Assembly: GCA_029261715.1 (NCBI GenBank)
Contig: JAJDAT010000020.1
Location: forward strand, 62,001 to 126,000
DNA: 64,000 nucleotides
Source of the DNA: Nitrospinia bacterium
GTDB taxonomy: Bacteria; Nitrospinota; Nitrospinia; Nitrospinales; JAJDAT01
Direction of reading: 5' to 3'
The notes beneath the pieces are model-generated. The model saw only the letters and a program-made list of their open reading frames with translations. It was not told the DNA's origin and did no database searches. The position numbers were made by a program, and so were the translations under genes. Shown here one piece after another: positions 45,837-54,250 of this stretch (positions within the stretch are counted from its first letter, which is position 1; every line of letters starts with the position of its first letter).

Positions 45837-47654
45837 ATGCCTTCAAAGCCTTTGCTGCCGCAAAACGATCCTGACGTAAGAAAACGCACTAGACAGTTAG
45901 CTAGTAGTCGTCGAGAGTATATTTATAATTATGTCTATGTTAAGCCACTAGCGATGGCGGATGGGGTTCCTTTAGATTCATTACCTACTTTGAAATGGGG
46001 ATTAAAAGTAGGTCTTAGATTAATAGAAATCTTAATAAATAAGATTAAACTTTTTCGAACAAGCAAATTTGATCTTCATCAACTCAAGTTAGGAAAACTT
46101 CTAGGCAAGCTTAGGTTATTGACTGCTAAAGGATTCGAAAAAGAAATGCGCTCCATGGTTAATTCCAGAAAGGGAGTGGATGCCATGGTGAATCCATTTT
46201 TAAAGGAATTTGGTTTAAAACAGCCTACAGGCACTGGAAATTCTTTAAAAGAATATAACGATCAATTTCAAACTATTCAACTGCCAGCAATCGCTCATGA
46301 TTTTAGCGAAGATTCGGTCTTTGCTCATATGCGAGTTGGCGGTCCTAATCCATTGGTGATTGAAGGGATTAGAGGAGTCGATGTTAATTTCCCAGTTACC
46401 GATAAGATTTTTAAATCCGTTAAAGGTTTTGCAAAGGACTCGCTTGCAAAGGCTGGTCAAGAGAATAGGCTTTACTTAGCAGATTATAAAAGGTTGACAG
46501 TTTTAAAGCCGGGTAATTTTCCAAATGGAAAAAAGTTTCCTGCAGCTCCAAAAGCTTTATTTGCCATACCGCCAGGACAGAAAAAAGGACATCTGAAACC
46601 GATTGCGATTCAATGCGGACAAGATCCAAAAAAATTCCCAATTTTTACCCCAAACGATGGCACAGCTTGGCAGATGGCAAAAACAACAGTTCAAATGGCC
46701 GACGGAAATTATCACGAAGCAGTTTCTCATTTAGGTCGGACTCATTTATTAATTGAGCCAATTGTTGTGGCTACGCATCGACAATTAGCCGACAATCATC
46801 CATTAAATATTTTGTTGCTTCCTCATTTTGAGGGAACAGTGTTCATCAATTATTTGGCTCAAGCGAAATTGATATCGCCTAAAGGACCAGTTGATAAATT
46901 GTTAGCCGGAACGATTACTTCCACGAGGCAACTTGCCGTAGATGCTTTGGATTTAGATTTTTCATTCAATGACTCTATGCCTCCTAATGATTTGAAGAAC
47001 CGGCGAGCGACTAATTCCAAATTATTTTATCCATATCGAGACGATTCTTTAAAGATTTGGAATGCTATTCATGATTGGGTCTCTTCTTATCTTGGAGTTT
47101 ATTATCGAACGGACGGAGCTATCGCTAACGATAATGAACTTCGGAATTGGGCGGCAGATATTGTTGCTCGGGCTGGTGGCAGAGTTCACGGTTTTGGAGA
47201 ACCTGAAGGAGAAATTAAAACCAGAAAATATTTATACGATGCAGTGACGATGATTATTTTTACCGCTAGCGCGCAACACGCAGCCGTTAATTTTCCTCAG
47301 AACGATATTATGAGCTACACTCCGGCTATGCCGCTTGCAACCTATAGTCCTGCGCCTGATAAAAAGAGAATGCCCGCTTCGGCTTGGATAAAATCCTTAC
47401 CGCCATTGGATATATCGGAATTACAACTTTCGGTGGGTTATCTTTTAGGCGGAATTTATTACACGCAACTCGGAGATTATCAATGGCGGTATTTTGTAGA
47501 TAAAAGGGTCGCTCCATTTTTGAATCAGTTTCAAGAAAGATTAGAGTCTATTGAAGACGAAATCAGGACCAGAAACGAAAAAACTTCAAAACAAGGTGGC
47601 ATTCCGTATGATTATTTATTGCCATCGGCAGTGCCGCAAAGTATTAATATTTAG
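45837..47654 (+). CDS. Lipoxygenase
   Basis: 605 residues from ATG 45837, which has an AGGAGAT ribosome binding site; in-frame TTG upstream is unlikely. All five iron ligands of lipoxygenases are in place: His298 and His303 (SHLGRTH, the HxxxxH motif, continuing LLIEPIVVATHRQL), His481 and Asn485 (QHAAVN) and the C-terminal Ile605. The family inserts O2 into polyunsaturated fatty acids. There is no PLAT domain or signal peptide, so it is a catalytic-domain-only form. It heads a same-strand cluster with a DUF4123 adaptor, suggesting it may be exported by a contractile secretion system rather than act inside the cell. Confidence 0.92.
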   Translation: MPSKPLLPQNDPDVRKRTRQLASSRREYIYNYVYVKPLAMADGVPLDSLPTLKWGLKVGLRLIEILINKIKLFRTSKFDLHQLKLGKLLGKLRLLTAKGFEKEMRSMVNSRKGVDAMVNPFLKEFGLKQPTGTGNSLKEYNDQFQTIQLPAIAHDFSEDSVFAHMRVGGPNPLVIEGIRGVDVNFPVTDKIFKSVKGFAKDSLAKAGQENRLYLADYKRLTVLKPGNFPNGKKFPAAPKALFAIPPGQKKGHLKPIAIQCGQDPKKFPIFTPNDGTAWQMAKTTVQMADGNYHEAVSHLGRTHLLIEPIVVATHRQLADNHPLNILLLPHFEGTVFINYLAQAKLISPKGPVDKLLAGTITSTRQLAVDALDLDFSFNDSMPPNDLKNRRATNSKLFYPYRDDSLKIWNAIHDWVSSYLGVYYRTDGAIANDNELRNWAADIVARAGGRVHGFGEPEGEIKTRKYLYDAVTMIIFTASAQHAAVNFPQNDIMSYTPAMPLATYSPAPDKKRMPASAWIKSLPPLDISELQLSVGYLLGGIYYTQLGDYQWRYFVDKRVAPFLNQFQERLESIEDEIRTRNEKTSKQGGIPYDYLLPSAVPQSINI

Positions 47655-47719
47655 CGGTGATAACATTTTTTCTTAAGGTTTTATAGGTATTTATAGGTCC
47701 GTTTTTTAGGAGAAGTTTT

Positions 47720-48373
47720 TTGAAAAATCGCTTGCATGTAATTGATCAAGAGTTTGAGCTAGTTCGTAGCGATTGGCTAGCCGAGGCAACTCCTCATCTG
47801 GCTTTTTCAAGCCCTGATCAGGCTCTTGATTTTCTCCGGAATGTTAATAGCAGTAATCCGGGCAATTCTGAAGTTTTGCGAGAAATATTATCGGAAGCTT
47901 CTCCAGTTGAATATGTTAACGAGTTAGGGGATTCAGATATAATTTTTCAGCTTGCCGCTGAATTGATGAGCGGTCGCTGGAAAATTATATTGCCGTGGAC
48001 TTATAGCAAACAACCTCCAGTAGTGACTTCCGCAAGTTCTCCAACTCCCAATCAGGTTGAGCAAGCGGCAAAAAGCTCTCCTCCTCCAAAAGAGGAATCA
48101 AAGAAAGAAGAAAAGGCAGAGGAAGAAAGTATTTCGGAAGAGGATGCCGCCGCTCAAGCTGCTGTATTAGAAGAAAGCGCAAAAGACGGGACTCCGGTTT
48201 GTAGTGAATGTTGTCAAATGGAGTCTACCGAAGAAGCTAAAGCAGAACCGGTTCCTGTAAAAGAAGAGCCTGAAGACGAAGTTGCAGTAGCTCAAGCGGC
48301 AACTTTAGATAAGGCGGCAGAAGACGGCACTCCAGTTTGTTCGGAATGCTCAGGGATGGACGATAGCGCGTAA
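47720..48373 (+). CDS. Unknown protein with duplicated GTPVCSEC motif
   Basis: 217 residues; TTG start supported by TAGGAGA six bases upstream. Residues 1-95 form a compact domain (FELVRSDWLAEATPHLAF, then LMSGRWKIILPW). After a Pro/Glu/Lys linker, two copies of a 25-residue unit follow: AAAQAAVLEESAKDGTPVCSEC (split across about 141-162) and VAQAATLDKAAEDGTPVCSEC (to about 210). A similar AQAxxLxxAAxxGxPFCEEC tail is, as I recall, found on type VI secretion-linked proteins, which fits the DUF4123 gene two places downstream. The paired Cys may bind metal. Confidence 0.6.
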   Translation: MKNRLHVIDQEFELVRSDWLAEATPHLAFSSPDQALDFLRNVNSSNPGNSEVLREILSEASPVEYVNELGDSDIIFQLAAELMSGRWKIILPWTYSKQPPVVTSASSPTPNQVEQAAKSSPPPKEESKKEEKAEEESISEEDAAAQAAVLEESAKDGTPVCSECCQMESTEEAKAEPVPVKEEPEDEVAVAQAATLDKAAEDGTPVCSECSGMDDSA

Positions 48374-48403
48374 TGGATTAGAAACGCATGACCCGAATGG
48401 GGA

Positions 48404-48562
48404 ATGATTGAAGAACTAGTTTATGGGGGAAGCGTCAAACAAAGTAGCCTAAGTTTAAGGCAGTTCCCCTCTGCGTGGCATTCTGACGACCATCGGGAGG
48501 AAGAATCTCGCTTTGGACTTTTGTTGCTACCCAATTCCTTAGATATTTTGAAAAACCATTGA
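48404..48562 (+). CDS. Possible small protein (52 aa) in the effector cluster
   Basis: An ATG-started frame fills the gap between the duplicated-motif gene and DUF4123: MIEELVYGGSVKQSSLSLRQ, continuing FPSAWHSDDHREEESRFG and LLLLPNSLDILKNH. It ends 29 bases before the DUF4123 gene. No family recognised, and the ribosome binding site (GGGG) is too close; it could be a real small protein, a remnant, or chance. Confidence 0.35.
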   Translation: MIEELVYGGSVKQSSLSLRQFPSAWHSDDHREEESRFGLLLLPNSLDILKNH

Positions 48563-48591
48563 ATGAAAAATAGTAGCTAGCGAAAAAAAAT

Positions 48592-49257
48592 ATGCCTAAG
48601 TCAAAATCACAATCAATTATTGATGCTATTAAATCTCTGGTGGGGACTGACGAAAGAAATAAGGTATATGCCATCCTAGATGCCGCTCGAAAAAAAGAGT
48701 TTTATCATATTTTCGACACAGACAAGCATCGGGATTTCGCTTATATATATGAGCAAATTCATCGAGAAAAATGGTTTCCCGAATTGCCATGGTTCAAGGA
48801 ATATTGTCGTTGTATTTATCCGCTTAAAGGAAAAATTCCAGAAATACTTTTAAAAGCCACCCCTTATTTAGCTCGAATTGATTTAAATAGCTCTTTTTCG
48901 CGATGGTTATTTAGCGAGTGCTGGGGAGACAACTGCGGTATTTTTTTTATTTCTCAAGCTTCGGAAAAAAAGTTGTTTTACCATTTTAAAAAATTGCTTT
49001 TGGCTAAAAGCGAATCGGGAGAATCACTTTACTTCCGTTATTACGACCCACGTGTTTTTAAAAACTACCTACCTTCTTGCACTCCCGACCAGCTTAAGAT
49101 TTTTTTCCAACTTGCGGAAATGTTTATTGTGGAACATGAGGGAAGAAAATCATTAGGCATTTATCGATTTTCGGATTTTAAATTAAACGTTTCCGTTAAC
49201 GATTTTTCAAAAGAATTATTGGTTGACGATTCCCATTCAATAACTCAATCACCGTAG
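48592..49257 (+). CDS. DUF4123 protein, type VI effector adaptor/chaperone
   Basis: 221 residues. The DUF4123 pattern is visible: N-terminal KVYAILDAARKKEFYHIF, central LARIDLNSSFSRWLF, and the signature YFRYYDPRVFKNYLPSCTPDQ near residue 145. In characterised systems (Tap/TEC) such proteins load specific toxins onto the VgrG spike of type VI secretion systems. No VgrG, PAAR or Hcp gene is in this window, so the spike must be encoded elsewhere. Neighbours on both sides are candidates for its cargo. Sixteen bases separate it from the next gene. Confidence 0.75.
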   Translation: MPKSKSQSIIDAIKSLVGTDERNKVYAILDAARKKEFYHIFDTDKHRDFAYIYEQIHREKWFPELPWFKEYCRCIYPLKGKIPEILLKATPYLARIDLNSSFSRWLFSECWGDNCGIFFISQASEKKLFYHFKKLLLAKSESGESLYFRYYDPRVFKNYLPSCTPDQLKIFFQLAEMFIVEHEGRKSLGIYRFSDFKLNVSVNDFSKELLVDDSHSITQSP

Positions 49258-49272
49258 ATTTGAAAACCGATA

Positions 49273-50022
49273 ATGCTAGTTATTCGAAACGATCAAAGAG
49301 AAATTTTTCAAGATATTTTGGGTTTCGAAACGGCAACGCTTGAACATTTACGAGAGTTTTTTCCTTTGCCTTATGAAATGCTAGGAGAAGATCAGATTCG
49401 AAAAATTGTTCAGTATGGAGCTGAAAGAGCTGAAAAATATGGGTTTTGGGGGCGTAGAGAAAAATGTCTTTATATTTGCGCAATGATGTTACTCGGTAGC
49501 GATTTTGATAAAGATTTCCAACTTCCCTGGGTACCAAAACTTTTAAAAGAAAATCATAATCGCGATTCTATTGAGCGTGTTGAATTAATGTACGACGAAA
49601 TCTTAGTTTATTTGGATCGCGTTGCAGGTCTTAATAATGAGCTTATGATTCGAGCAATGAAAAAAATTCGCGAAATTAGGATTCAAGATTTGATCGAATC
49701 CTCAAATGTTTCATTTGAATTGGAAATTAAAAATTTGTTAGCGGAAATTTATCCTGAAAAAAGCAAATATCAAGGATCGTCAGTTATGGATGAACTTGTT
49801 CAAAGCGGTATTAAATGCTCAAAAGAATATGGCTTAACCAGCTATCGAAGTGTTGTTGTGTATACGACTATGATGTTCATGTTGGGAAGTCGTTTCGACG
49901 ATGATTTGCAGTTTCCTTGGGCCTATAGAACGTTGAATGACAGTTCAATTAAAGATCAAAATTTGAAAACACAACGTCTGTATAAAATAGCCATGATGTT
50001 ATTAAATCGTTCGTTGGCTTAA
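49273..50022 (+). CDS. Duplicated-motif helical protein linked to DUF4123
   Basis: 249 residues, predicted helical. The same motif occurs twice: AERAEKYGFWGRREKCLYIC with MLLGSDFDKDFQLPW (about residues 50-88) and GIKCSKEYGLTSYRSVVVYT with MFMLGSRFDDDLQFPWA (about 175-215). The pattern YG..xR....Y...M..LG..FD.D...PW is, as I recall, typical of proteins encoded beside DUF4123 adaptors in type VI effector loci. It is therefore likely a co-adaptor or cargo-specific factor. Sixteen bases after DUF4123 and 26 before the effector candidate. Confidence 0.6.
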   Translation: MLVIRNDQREIFQDILGFETATLEHLREFFPLPYEMLGEDQIRKIVQYGAERAEKYGFWGRREKCLYICAMMLLGSDFDKDFQLPWVPKLLKENHNRDSIERVELMYDEILVYLDRVAGLNNELMIRAMKKIREIRIQDLIESSNVSFELEIKNLLAEIYPEKSKYQGSSVMDELVQSGIKCSKEYGLTSYRSVVVYTTMMFMLGSRFDDDLQFPWAYRTLNDSSIKDQNLKTQRLYKIAMMLLNRSLA

Positions 50023-50048
50023 CCTAGTGGTTCTTAAAAGGATTTAAG

Positions 50049-51851
50049 ATGGGCTGTTGCTGTTGCTGTAATATGAAAGAATCTAAAAAGACAAGTAAAA
50101 AAGTAGATTCTGGAAAGAAGTCTGATAAACAGTCGTGTAGCCAAGAACAAGAAAAGCCTTTAGCTAAGCTCATTAAGCTTGAAGTTGTGGGTCATAATAC
50201 AACTGATAATAAAAACTGGTGGGTCGTTTATGACACAAATGGAAAAGTTACGGTAAAAGCGACTACTGAAGAGGATAAAGACTGGGATAAAATTAAATGG
50301 GATTTTGCTGGTCAACAAGCAGAAGGTGGCGAAACTCAAGAAAGAAAACCAGATAATTTAGGAGAGTTTACGGTAAAAGCGTCTTTAGCTGGAGGCGATG
50401 ACCAAGAAATAAAAATAAAAGTTGTTCCGGAGTTGGAAAGCGTAACTGTGACGGAAAATGCTGAAGATAAAGGAGGTATTTGGAAGGCTTATGTCGACGA
50501 TAAAGATATTACTATTCAAGCAAAAACTAAACCCGATACACCAGAAGCGTGGAATTTTGTTACATGGGACAAAGGTACTGATGAGAAGCAAAAAACAAAA
50601 TATAAACCAGACAAGGTTGAGGATGTCGATGTTAAAGCCAAGATAGAAGGCCAAGAGAAACCTTTAAAACTCCGCATATGTCAAATGCCTGAGCTTGCCA
50701 TTGAGAAGATAACTTTTCAGGGAGCTAATTACTACACAGTAGAAGAAGATACTTTGGGAAATTTTGACCCGCCTCATTGGGAAAAAAGTCGAATTGCAAG
50801 AGGAAAGGCTCCTGTGGAAATTTTTCCTGCTGCTTACTTACGCGATCAAAATATTGAGTTGTCGGTAACGTTTAAAATAACAAAAGCTTGTACCGACGAC
50901 GAAGAAGTTCTTGTCAGAGGTGAAGCAGACTTTGGAGCGTCAAAACTAAAATGGGAAAAAGATAAAGTAAAAGTTAAGAAGACCGAAGGTATTGGAACGG
51001 AAATAACTATTGATCCAATTACTAGCAATATTAAACTTCCAGATAACGTTGCGTTTTATAACAGTAAAATTGAATGGAAGGTTAACCCCGATAAAGATTA
51101 TAACTCTCCAGCTGGGGAAAGTAAGCATTTGCTTTATGCAACTTTAGGCAAACCACAAACTACTCTTTATTGGACATTGTTAGATATTTCGTGCGATAAA
51201 GCAAAGGGTAAAAATGATGCAGATGACGTGGTTAAGGAAGCTTATAAGGGGTTTACCAACCGTGACGTTAAACGGAGGAGAGACGATAAATTATTAACTT
51301 ATTGGGGACCTAAACCATCTGGTACGAATGAGGCAAATAGCACACAAGCTTTGCTGGCGCATCCGGATGGCAGCGGTGAGTGTGGCTCCTGGGCTGAATT
51401 TTGGGTAGATATGTGTAAAGTCCATGGAATTACGACGTGCCACAAAGTTGATGTAAGAGTAAATTCGTCTGGGTTGCCAAGCTCCACTCAGAAGTGGGGT
51501 TTTTTGGTCAAGAATTGGGATTTTGTTGGCGGTACAGTTTCAGCTCACGATTCGCTAACTCATCGCAATAGTATAGATTTGGTTAGGAAACCTGGAATTC
51601 CCGGTCAAAATAATCCAGATCCAACAGCTGATTTTTTTAACCACTTTATTGTAATTTATACGGGAACAAATGAGCTTTATGATCCTTCTTATGGAGGAGC
51701 TTCTACAGATCAAACCAAATGGGAAAAAGGAGCTATTGAAGGGCTTTTTAATGACGGTCTTTCGCCCGATTCAGGGTTTCATACTGCGAAACAATCAGTC
51801 CATAGAAACTTACTTAAATTTAAAGACTTAGTAACAGGCTTAACAGTTTAA
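50049..51851 (+). CDS. Putative secreted effector: Ig-like repeats plus transglutaminase-like domain
   Basis: 600 residues. The N-terminus is MGCCCCCN, five Cys in a row, then a Lys/Ser-rich stretch. Residues about 38-195 hold two Ig-like repeats (KLIKLEVVGHNTTDNK and LESVTVTENAEDKG starts). From about 385 a papain-like transglutaminase domain is visible: Cys445 in GECGSWAEFW, His532 in FNHFIVIY and Asp545 in ELYDPSYG, the full catalytic triad in order and spacing. This enzyme fold is used by several bacterial toxins as protease or deamidase. Position after the DUF4123 adaptor and before a lipoprotein suggests effector plus immunity. Confidence 0.7.
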   Translation: MGCCCCCNMKESKKTSKKVDSGKKSDKQSCSQEQEKPLAKLIKLEVVGHNTTDNKNWWVVYDTNGKVTVKATTEEDKDWDKIKWDFAGQQAEGGETQERKPDNLGEFTVKASLAGGDDQEIKIKVVPELESVTVTENAEDKGGIWKAYVDDKDITIQAKTKPDTPEAWNFVTWDKGTDEKQKTKYKPDKVEDVDVKAKIEGQEKPLKLRICQMPELAIEKITFQGANYYTVEEDTLGNFDPPHWEKSRIARGKAPVEIFPAAYLRDQNIELSVTFKITKACTDDEEVLVRGEADFGASKLKWEKDKVKVKKTEGIGTEITIDPITSNIKLPDNVAFYNSKIEWKVNPDKDYNSPAGESKHLLYATLGKPQTTLYWTLLDISCDKAKGKNDADDVVKEAYKGFTNRDVKRRRDDKLLTYWGPKPSGTNEANSTQALLAHPDGSGECGSWAEFWVDMCKVHGITTCHKVDVRVNSSGLPSSTQKWGFLVKNWDFVGGTVSAHDSLTHRNSIDLVRKPGIPGQNNPDPTADFFNHFIVIYTGTNELYDPSYGGASTDQTKWEKGAIEGLFNDGLSPDSGFHTAKQSVHRNLLKFKDLVTGLTV

Positions 51852-51938
51852 TAATATCCAAAACAGTTATGTTATTGGAGCTTATATATATAGGTCTACC
51901 CAGCACTTTTTTATATATAGAAACTTTAATAAAAACCT

Positions 51939-52949
51939 ATGAATTTTTTTTATGTTGTCGGTTTTTTTATATTTTTTATTTTGTTTCAGGAGGGTTGTGT
52001 TATGGAAAGAAAGAACTTAGATTTAGTTCTTTCCCCATTTAGTGTTTCAGATTCTTCGTCTATTGGTTCGATTAAGTTAGAGGGAAGTCCAGGGGGAGTT
52101 CGTCTATTTTCTTCCCTGACGCAGCCTTTTGGTGGTGGTTCTAAATATGAAACAATCATTTCTTCTATACTAATTGAATCGCAATCTGGGGAGCCCCTTA
52201 TTCCCTTTAAGCTTTTATCCCGACTTCCCTCTTATCCAAAATGGGATATTTTTTTTGACGAAGAAAAAGGTTGGTTGCTAGTTTATGAAATGGCTACGGG
52301 GGCATACAATATACTTTATTTCCGAAATCAGGAAAACGATACAATTATCACTGAAGGATATCCTTATGAAACCTTTAGTAGTCCTCTTTTTTTCAACGAT
52401 CCTAAAGGCAAAAATAAACTTTCTGTCATAACCATAGCAGAGCATAAAAAAGCGGTAATTTTTTCACCTAATTCGACTGGAGAATATGAAAATTATACAG
52501 AATTGATTGAAGAAACTATTTATGCCGTTATCAAACAGACTGAGAGAGGTTTTTTACTTTTTTACAAAATCAGACGGCCAGGTCCTATCCGGCCGAACGC
52601 TCCGCGAGGCGTGGTTTATTGTGTCAGACTTGATTCTGATTTTAAGCAAGTAGGTCAACCCGTTTCAGTTTTCGGGGAGACTGAAATTTTTGAATTTGAT
52701 ATAGCTATTCTGGAAAATGAATTCGCAGTCTTTGCTACTTCTGATGAAGGATTTATATTTGCAACTGGATTATTGGATCAAGGCAGGCTTAAATGGACTA
52801 CTTATATTAGAAGACCATCCAGATTCGAATTGATTTTACCTTCTATCCTAGCGCTAAAAGAAAAAATTTATTTTGCAGTTATGGAATTGCTTCCGGAAGG
52901 TAAACGTCGTGTTTTAACTTCTTCTATTTTATTAAACGATTTGTCCTGA
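51939..52949 (+). CDS. Lipoprotein-like protein, candidate immunity protein
   Basis: 336 residues; hydrophobic N-terminus ending at Cys20 (FFILFQEGC), an imperfect lipobox, so probably membrane-anchored in the periplasm. The rest is beta-rich with propeller-like strand repeats (YPKWDIFFDEEKGWLLVYEM, then FEFDIAILENEFAVFATSDEG). No family recognised. It lies 87 bases after the transglutaminase-like effector candidate and is the last gene of the cluster, the usual place for an immunity gene; this role is inference only. Confidence 0.55.
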   Translation: MNFFYVVGFFIFFILFQEGCVMERKNLDLVLSPFSVSDSSSIGSIKLEGSPGGVRLFSSLTQPFGGGSKYETIISSILIESQSGEPLIPFKLLSRLPSYPKWDIFFDEEKGWLLVYEMATGAYNILYFRNQENDTIITEGYPYETFSSPLFFNDPKGKNKLSVITIAEHKKAVIFSPNSTGEYENYTELIEETIYAVIKQTERGFLLFYKIRRPGPIRPNAPRGVVYCVRLDSDFKQVGQPVSVFGETEIFEFDIAILENEFAVFATSDEGFIFATGLLDQGRLKWTTYIRRPSRFELILPSILALKEKIYFAVMELLPEGKRRVLTSSILLNDLS

Positions 52950-53013
52950 TTTAATTAGTTTTATAAAAAAGGTTTTTTAGAAATTTAAGTGCGACGGGAC
53001 AAATAAAAACTCA

Positions 53014-53034
53014 CCTCTCCCAGATAGGGAGAGG
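53014..53034 (-). terminator. Terminator of the infC-rpmI-rplT operon
   Basis: Perfect 8-bp stem CCTCTCCC/GGGAGAGG around a five-base loop; on the minus strand it is followed by TGAGTTTTTA. It lies about 20 bases after the rplT stop and may also end the effector cluster on the plus strand. Confidence 0.75.
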
Positions 53035-53054
53035 AATAATAGTTTTCTGATTTT

Positions 53055-53414
53055 CTATGCGGCGAGTTGGGCTCTAGCGGTATCCATCAATTTCTTAAAG
53101 GATTCTTCGCTTTGGATAGCAATCTCTGAAAGCATTTTCCGATTCAGTTCGATATTTGCTTTTTTCAATCCATGGATGAATTGGCTGTAGGTCATTCCAT
53201 CCGCGCGAACGGCGGCGTTGATCCTAGCGATCCACAATCTTCTAAAATCTCGTTTTTTGTTTCTTCGGTCTCGATATGCATAGCATAAAGCTTTTTCAAC
53301 CGCTTCTCTCGCTTTTCGATATAAATTTCCTCGGGACCCGCGAAAACCCTTGGCTAGTTTAAGAATCTTTTTTCTTCTATTACGGGCTACGGTCCCGTTT
53401 ACCGCTCTTGGCAT
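53055..53414 (-). CDS. rplT: 50S ribosomal protein L20
   Basis: 119 residues, [20 protein letters not shown] at the start, then [20 protein letters not shown] and [20 protein letters not shown]: all L20 hallmarks. Required for early 50S assembly and, in many bacteria, autogenous repression of its own operon. Last gene of infC-rpmI-rplT, 26 bases after rpmI. Confidence 0.98.
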   Translation of the reverse strand: MPRAVNGTVARNRRKKILKLAKGFRGSRGNLYRKAREAVEKALCYAYRDRRNKKRDFRRLWIARINAAVRADGMTYSQFIHGLKKANIELNRKMLSEIAIQSEESFKKLMDTARAQLAA

Positions 53415-53440
53415 TACTAATCTCCTTTATTCATGTTGCC

Positions 53441-53632
53441 TTAAGGCAACAACACCTTCATGCGTTTCGCGTCGCCTGGGGACATTACCTTCGACTTGCG
53501 CAAATTTCTTTTTCGCTTGGTGGTTTTAGATGTCAAAATATGGCTTGTAAAAGCCGAATTCCGTTTGATTTTTCCCGAACCGGTTTTTTTAAACCGCTTA
53601 GCGGCTCCCCGATGGGTTTTCATTTTGGGCAT
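53441..53632 (-). CDS. rpmI: 50S ribosomal protein L35
   Basis: 63 residues, [20 protein letters not shown] at the start with the KRxxxLR motif ([10 protein letters not shown]), exactly the L35 pattern and length. Sits between infC and rplT in the canonical order. Confidence 0.97.
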   Translation of the reverse strand: MPKMKTHRGAAKRFKKTGSGKIKRNSAFTSHILTSKTTKRKRNLRKSKVMSPGDAKRMKVLLP

Positions 53633-53689
53633 TTGTCATTCTCCCTAAACTTCTGGATAAAAAATTTATAAATAAAAAGTATATAAAAC

Positions 53690-54211
53690 TTACATTCCTT
53701 TTTTCTTGGCTTTTGGGGCCAAAATCATCACTAAAGTACGGCCTTCCTTTTTAGCGGCTTGTTCTACGACTCCAAAATCATCACAAGCTTCTGCTATTTT
53801 TTCTAAAAGCCTTTGTCCTTGTTCTGGATGAACAATTTCCCTACCTTTGAAGAAAATTAAGACTTTGGCTTTATCGCCATGCTCTAAAAATCGCTGCACG
53901 TGCTTTAATTTAAAATCAAAATCGTGAATATCGGTATTAGGCCGAAATTTAACTTCTTTTATGTGAACGATTTTTTGATTCTTTTTTGCTTCGTGGGCGC
54001 GTTTACTTTGCTTGTACTTAAATTTCCCGTAATCCATAATCCGGCAAACTGGGGGATTTGCAGTTGGCGCTACTTCTACTAGATCTAAATCCCGTTCTTT
54101 TGCCATTGTTAATGCTTCGCGGGTAGGAAAAGTTCCCAAAGGTCCGCCGTCGTCGCTAATAACGCTAACTTCTTTTACTCGGATCATTTCGTTGACGCGT
54201 TGTTTTTTAAT
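53690..54211 (-). CDS. infC: Translation initiation factor IF-3, AUU start
   Basis: Binds the 30S subunit and checks start-codon pairing. The ATG at 54187 would begin inside the conserved N-terminal strand (IRVKEV); eight codons upstream an in-frame ATT at 54209-54211 gives KKQRVNEMIRVKEV, matching the family N-terminus, and a perfect AGGAGG lies seven bases before it (54219-54224). infC is well known for starting with AUU, by which IF-3 represses its own translation. Other motifs: DLDLVEVAPTANPPVCRIMD and VHPEQGQRLL. 173 residues in total. Confidence 0.93.
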   Translation of the reverse strand: MKKQRVNEMIRVKEVSVISDDGGPLGTFPTREALTMAKERDLDLVEVAPTANPPVCRIMDYGKFKYKQSKRAHEAKKNQKIVHIKEVKFRPNTDIHDFDFKLKHVQRFLEHGDKAKVLIFFKGREIVHPEQGQRLLEKIAEACDDFGVVEQAAKKEGRTLVMILAPKAKKKGM

Positions 54212-54250
54212 CGATCGTCCTCCTAAAAAAAATTAATGATTACCGTTAGT

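Noticed and set aside
53408-53671. Plus-strand frames opposite rpmI
   Set aside because: Antisense to a definite ribosomal protein gene.
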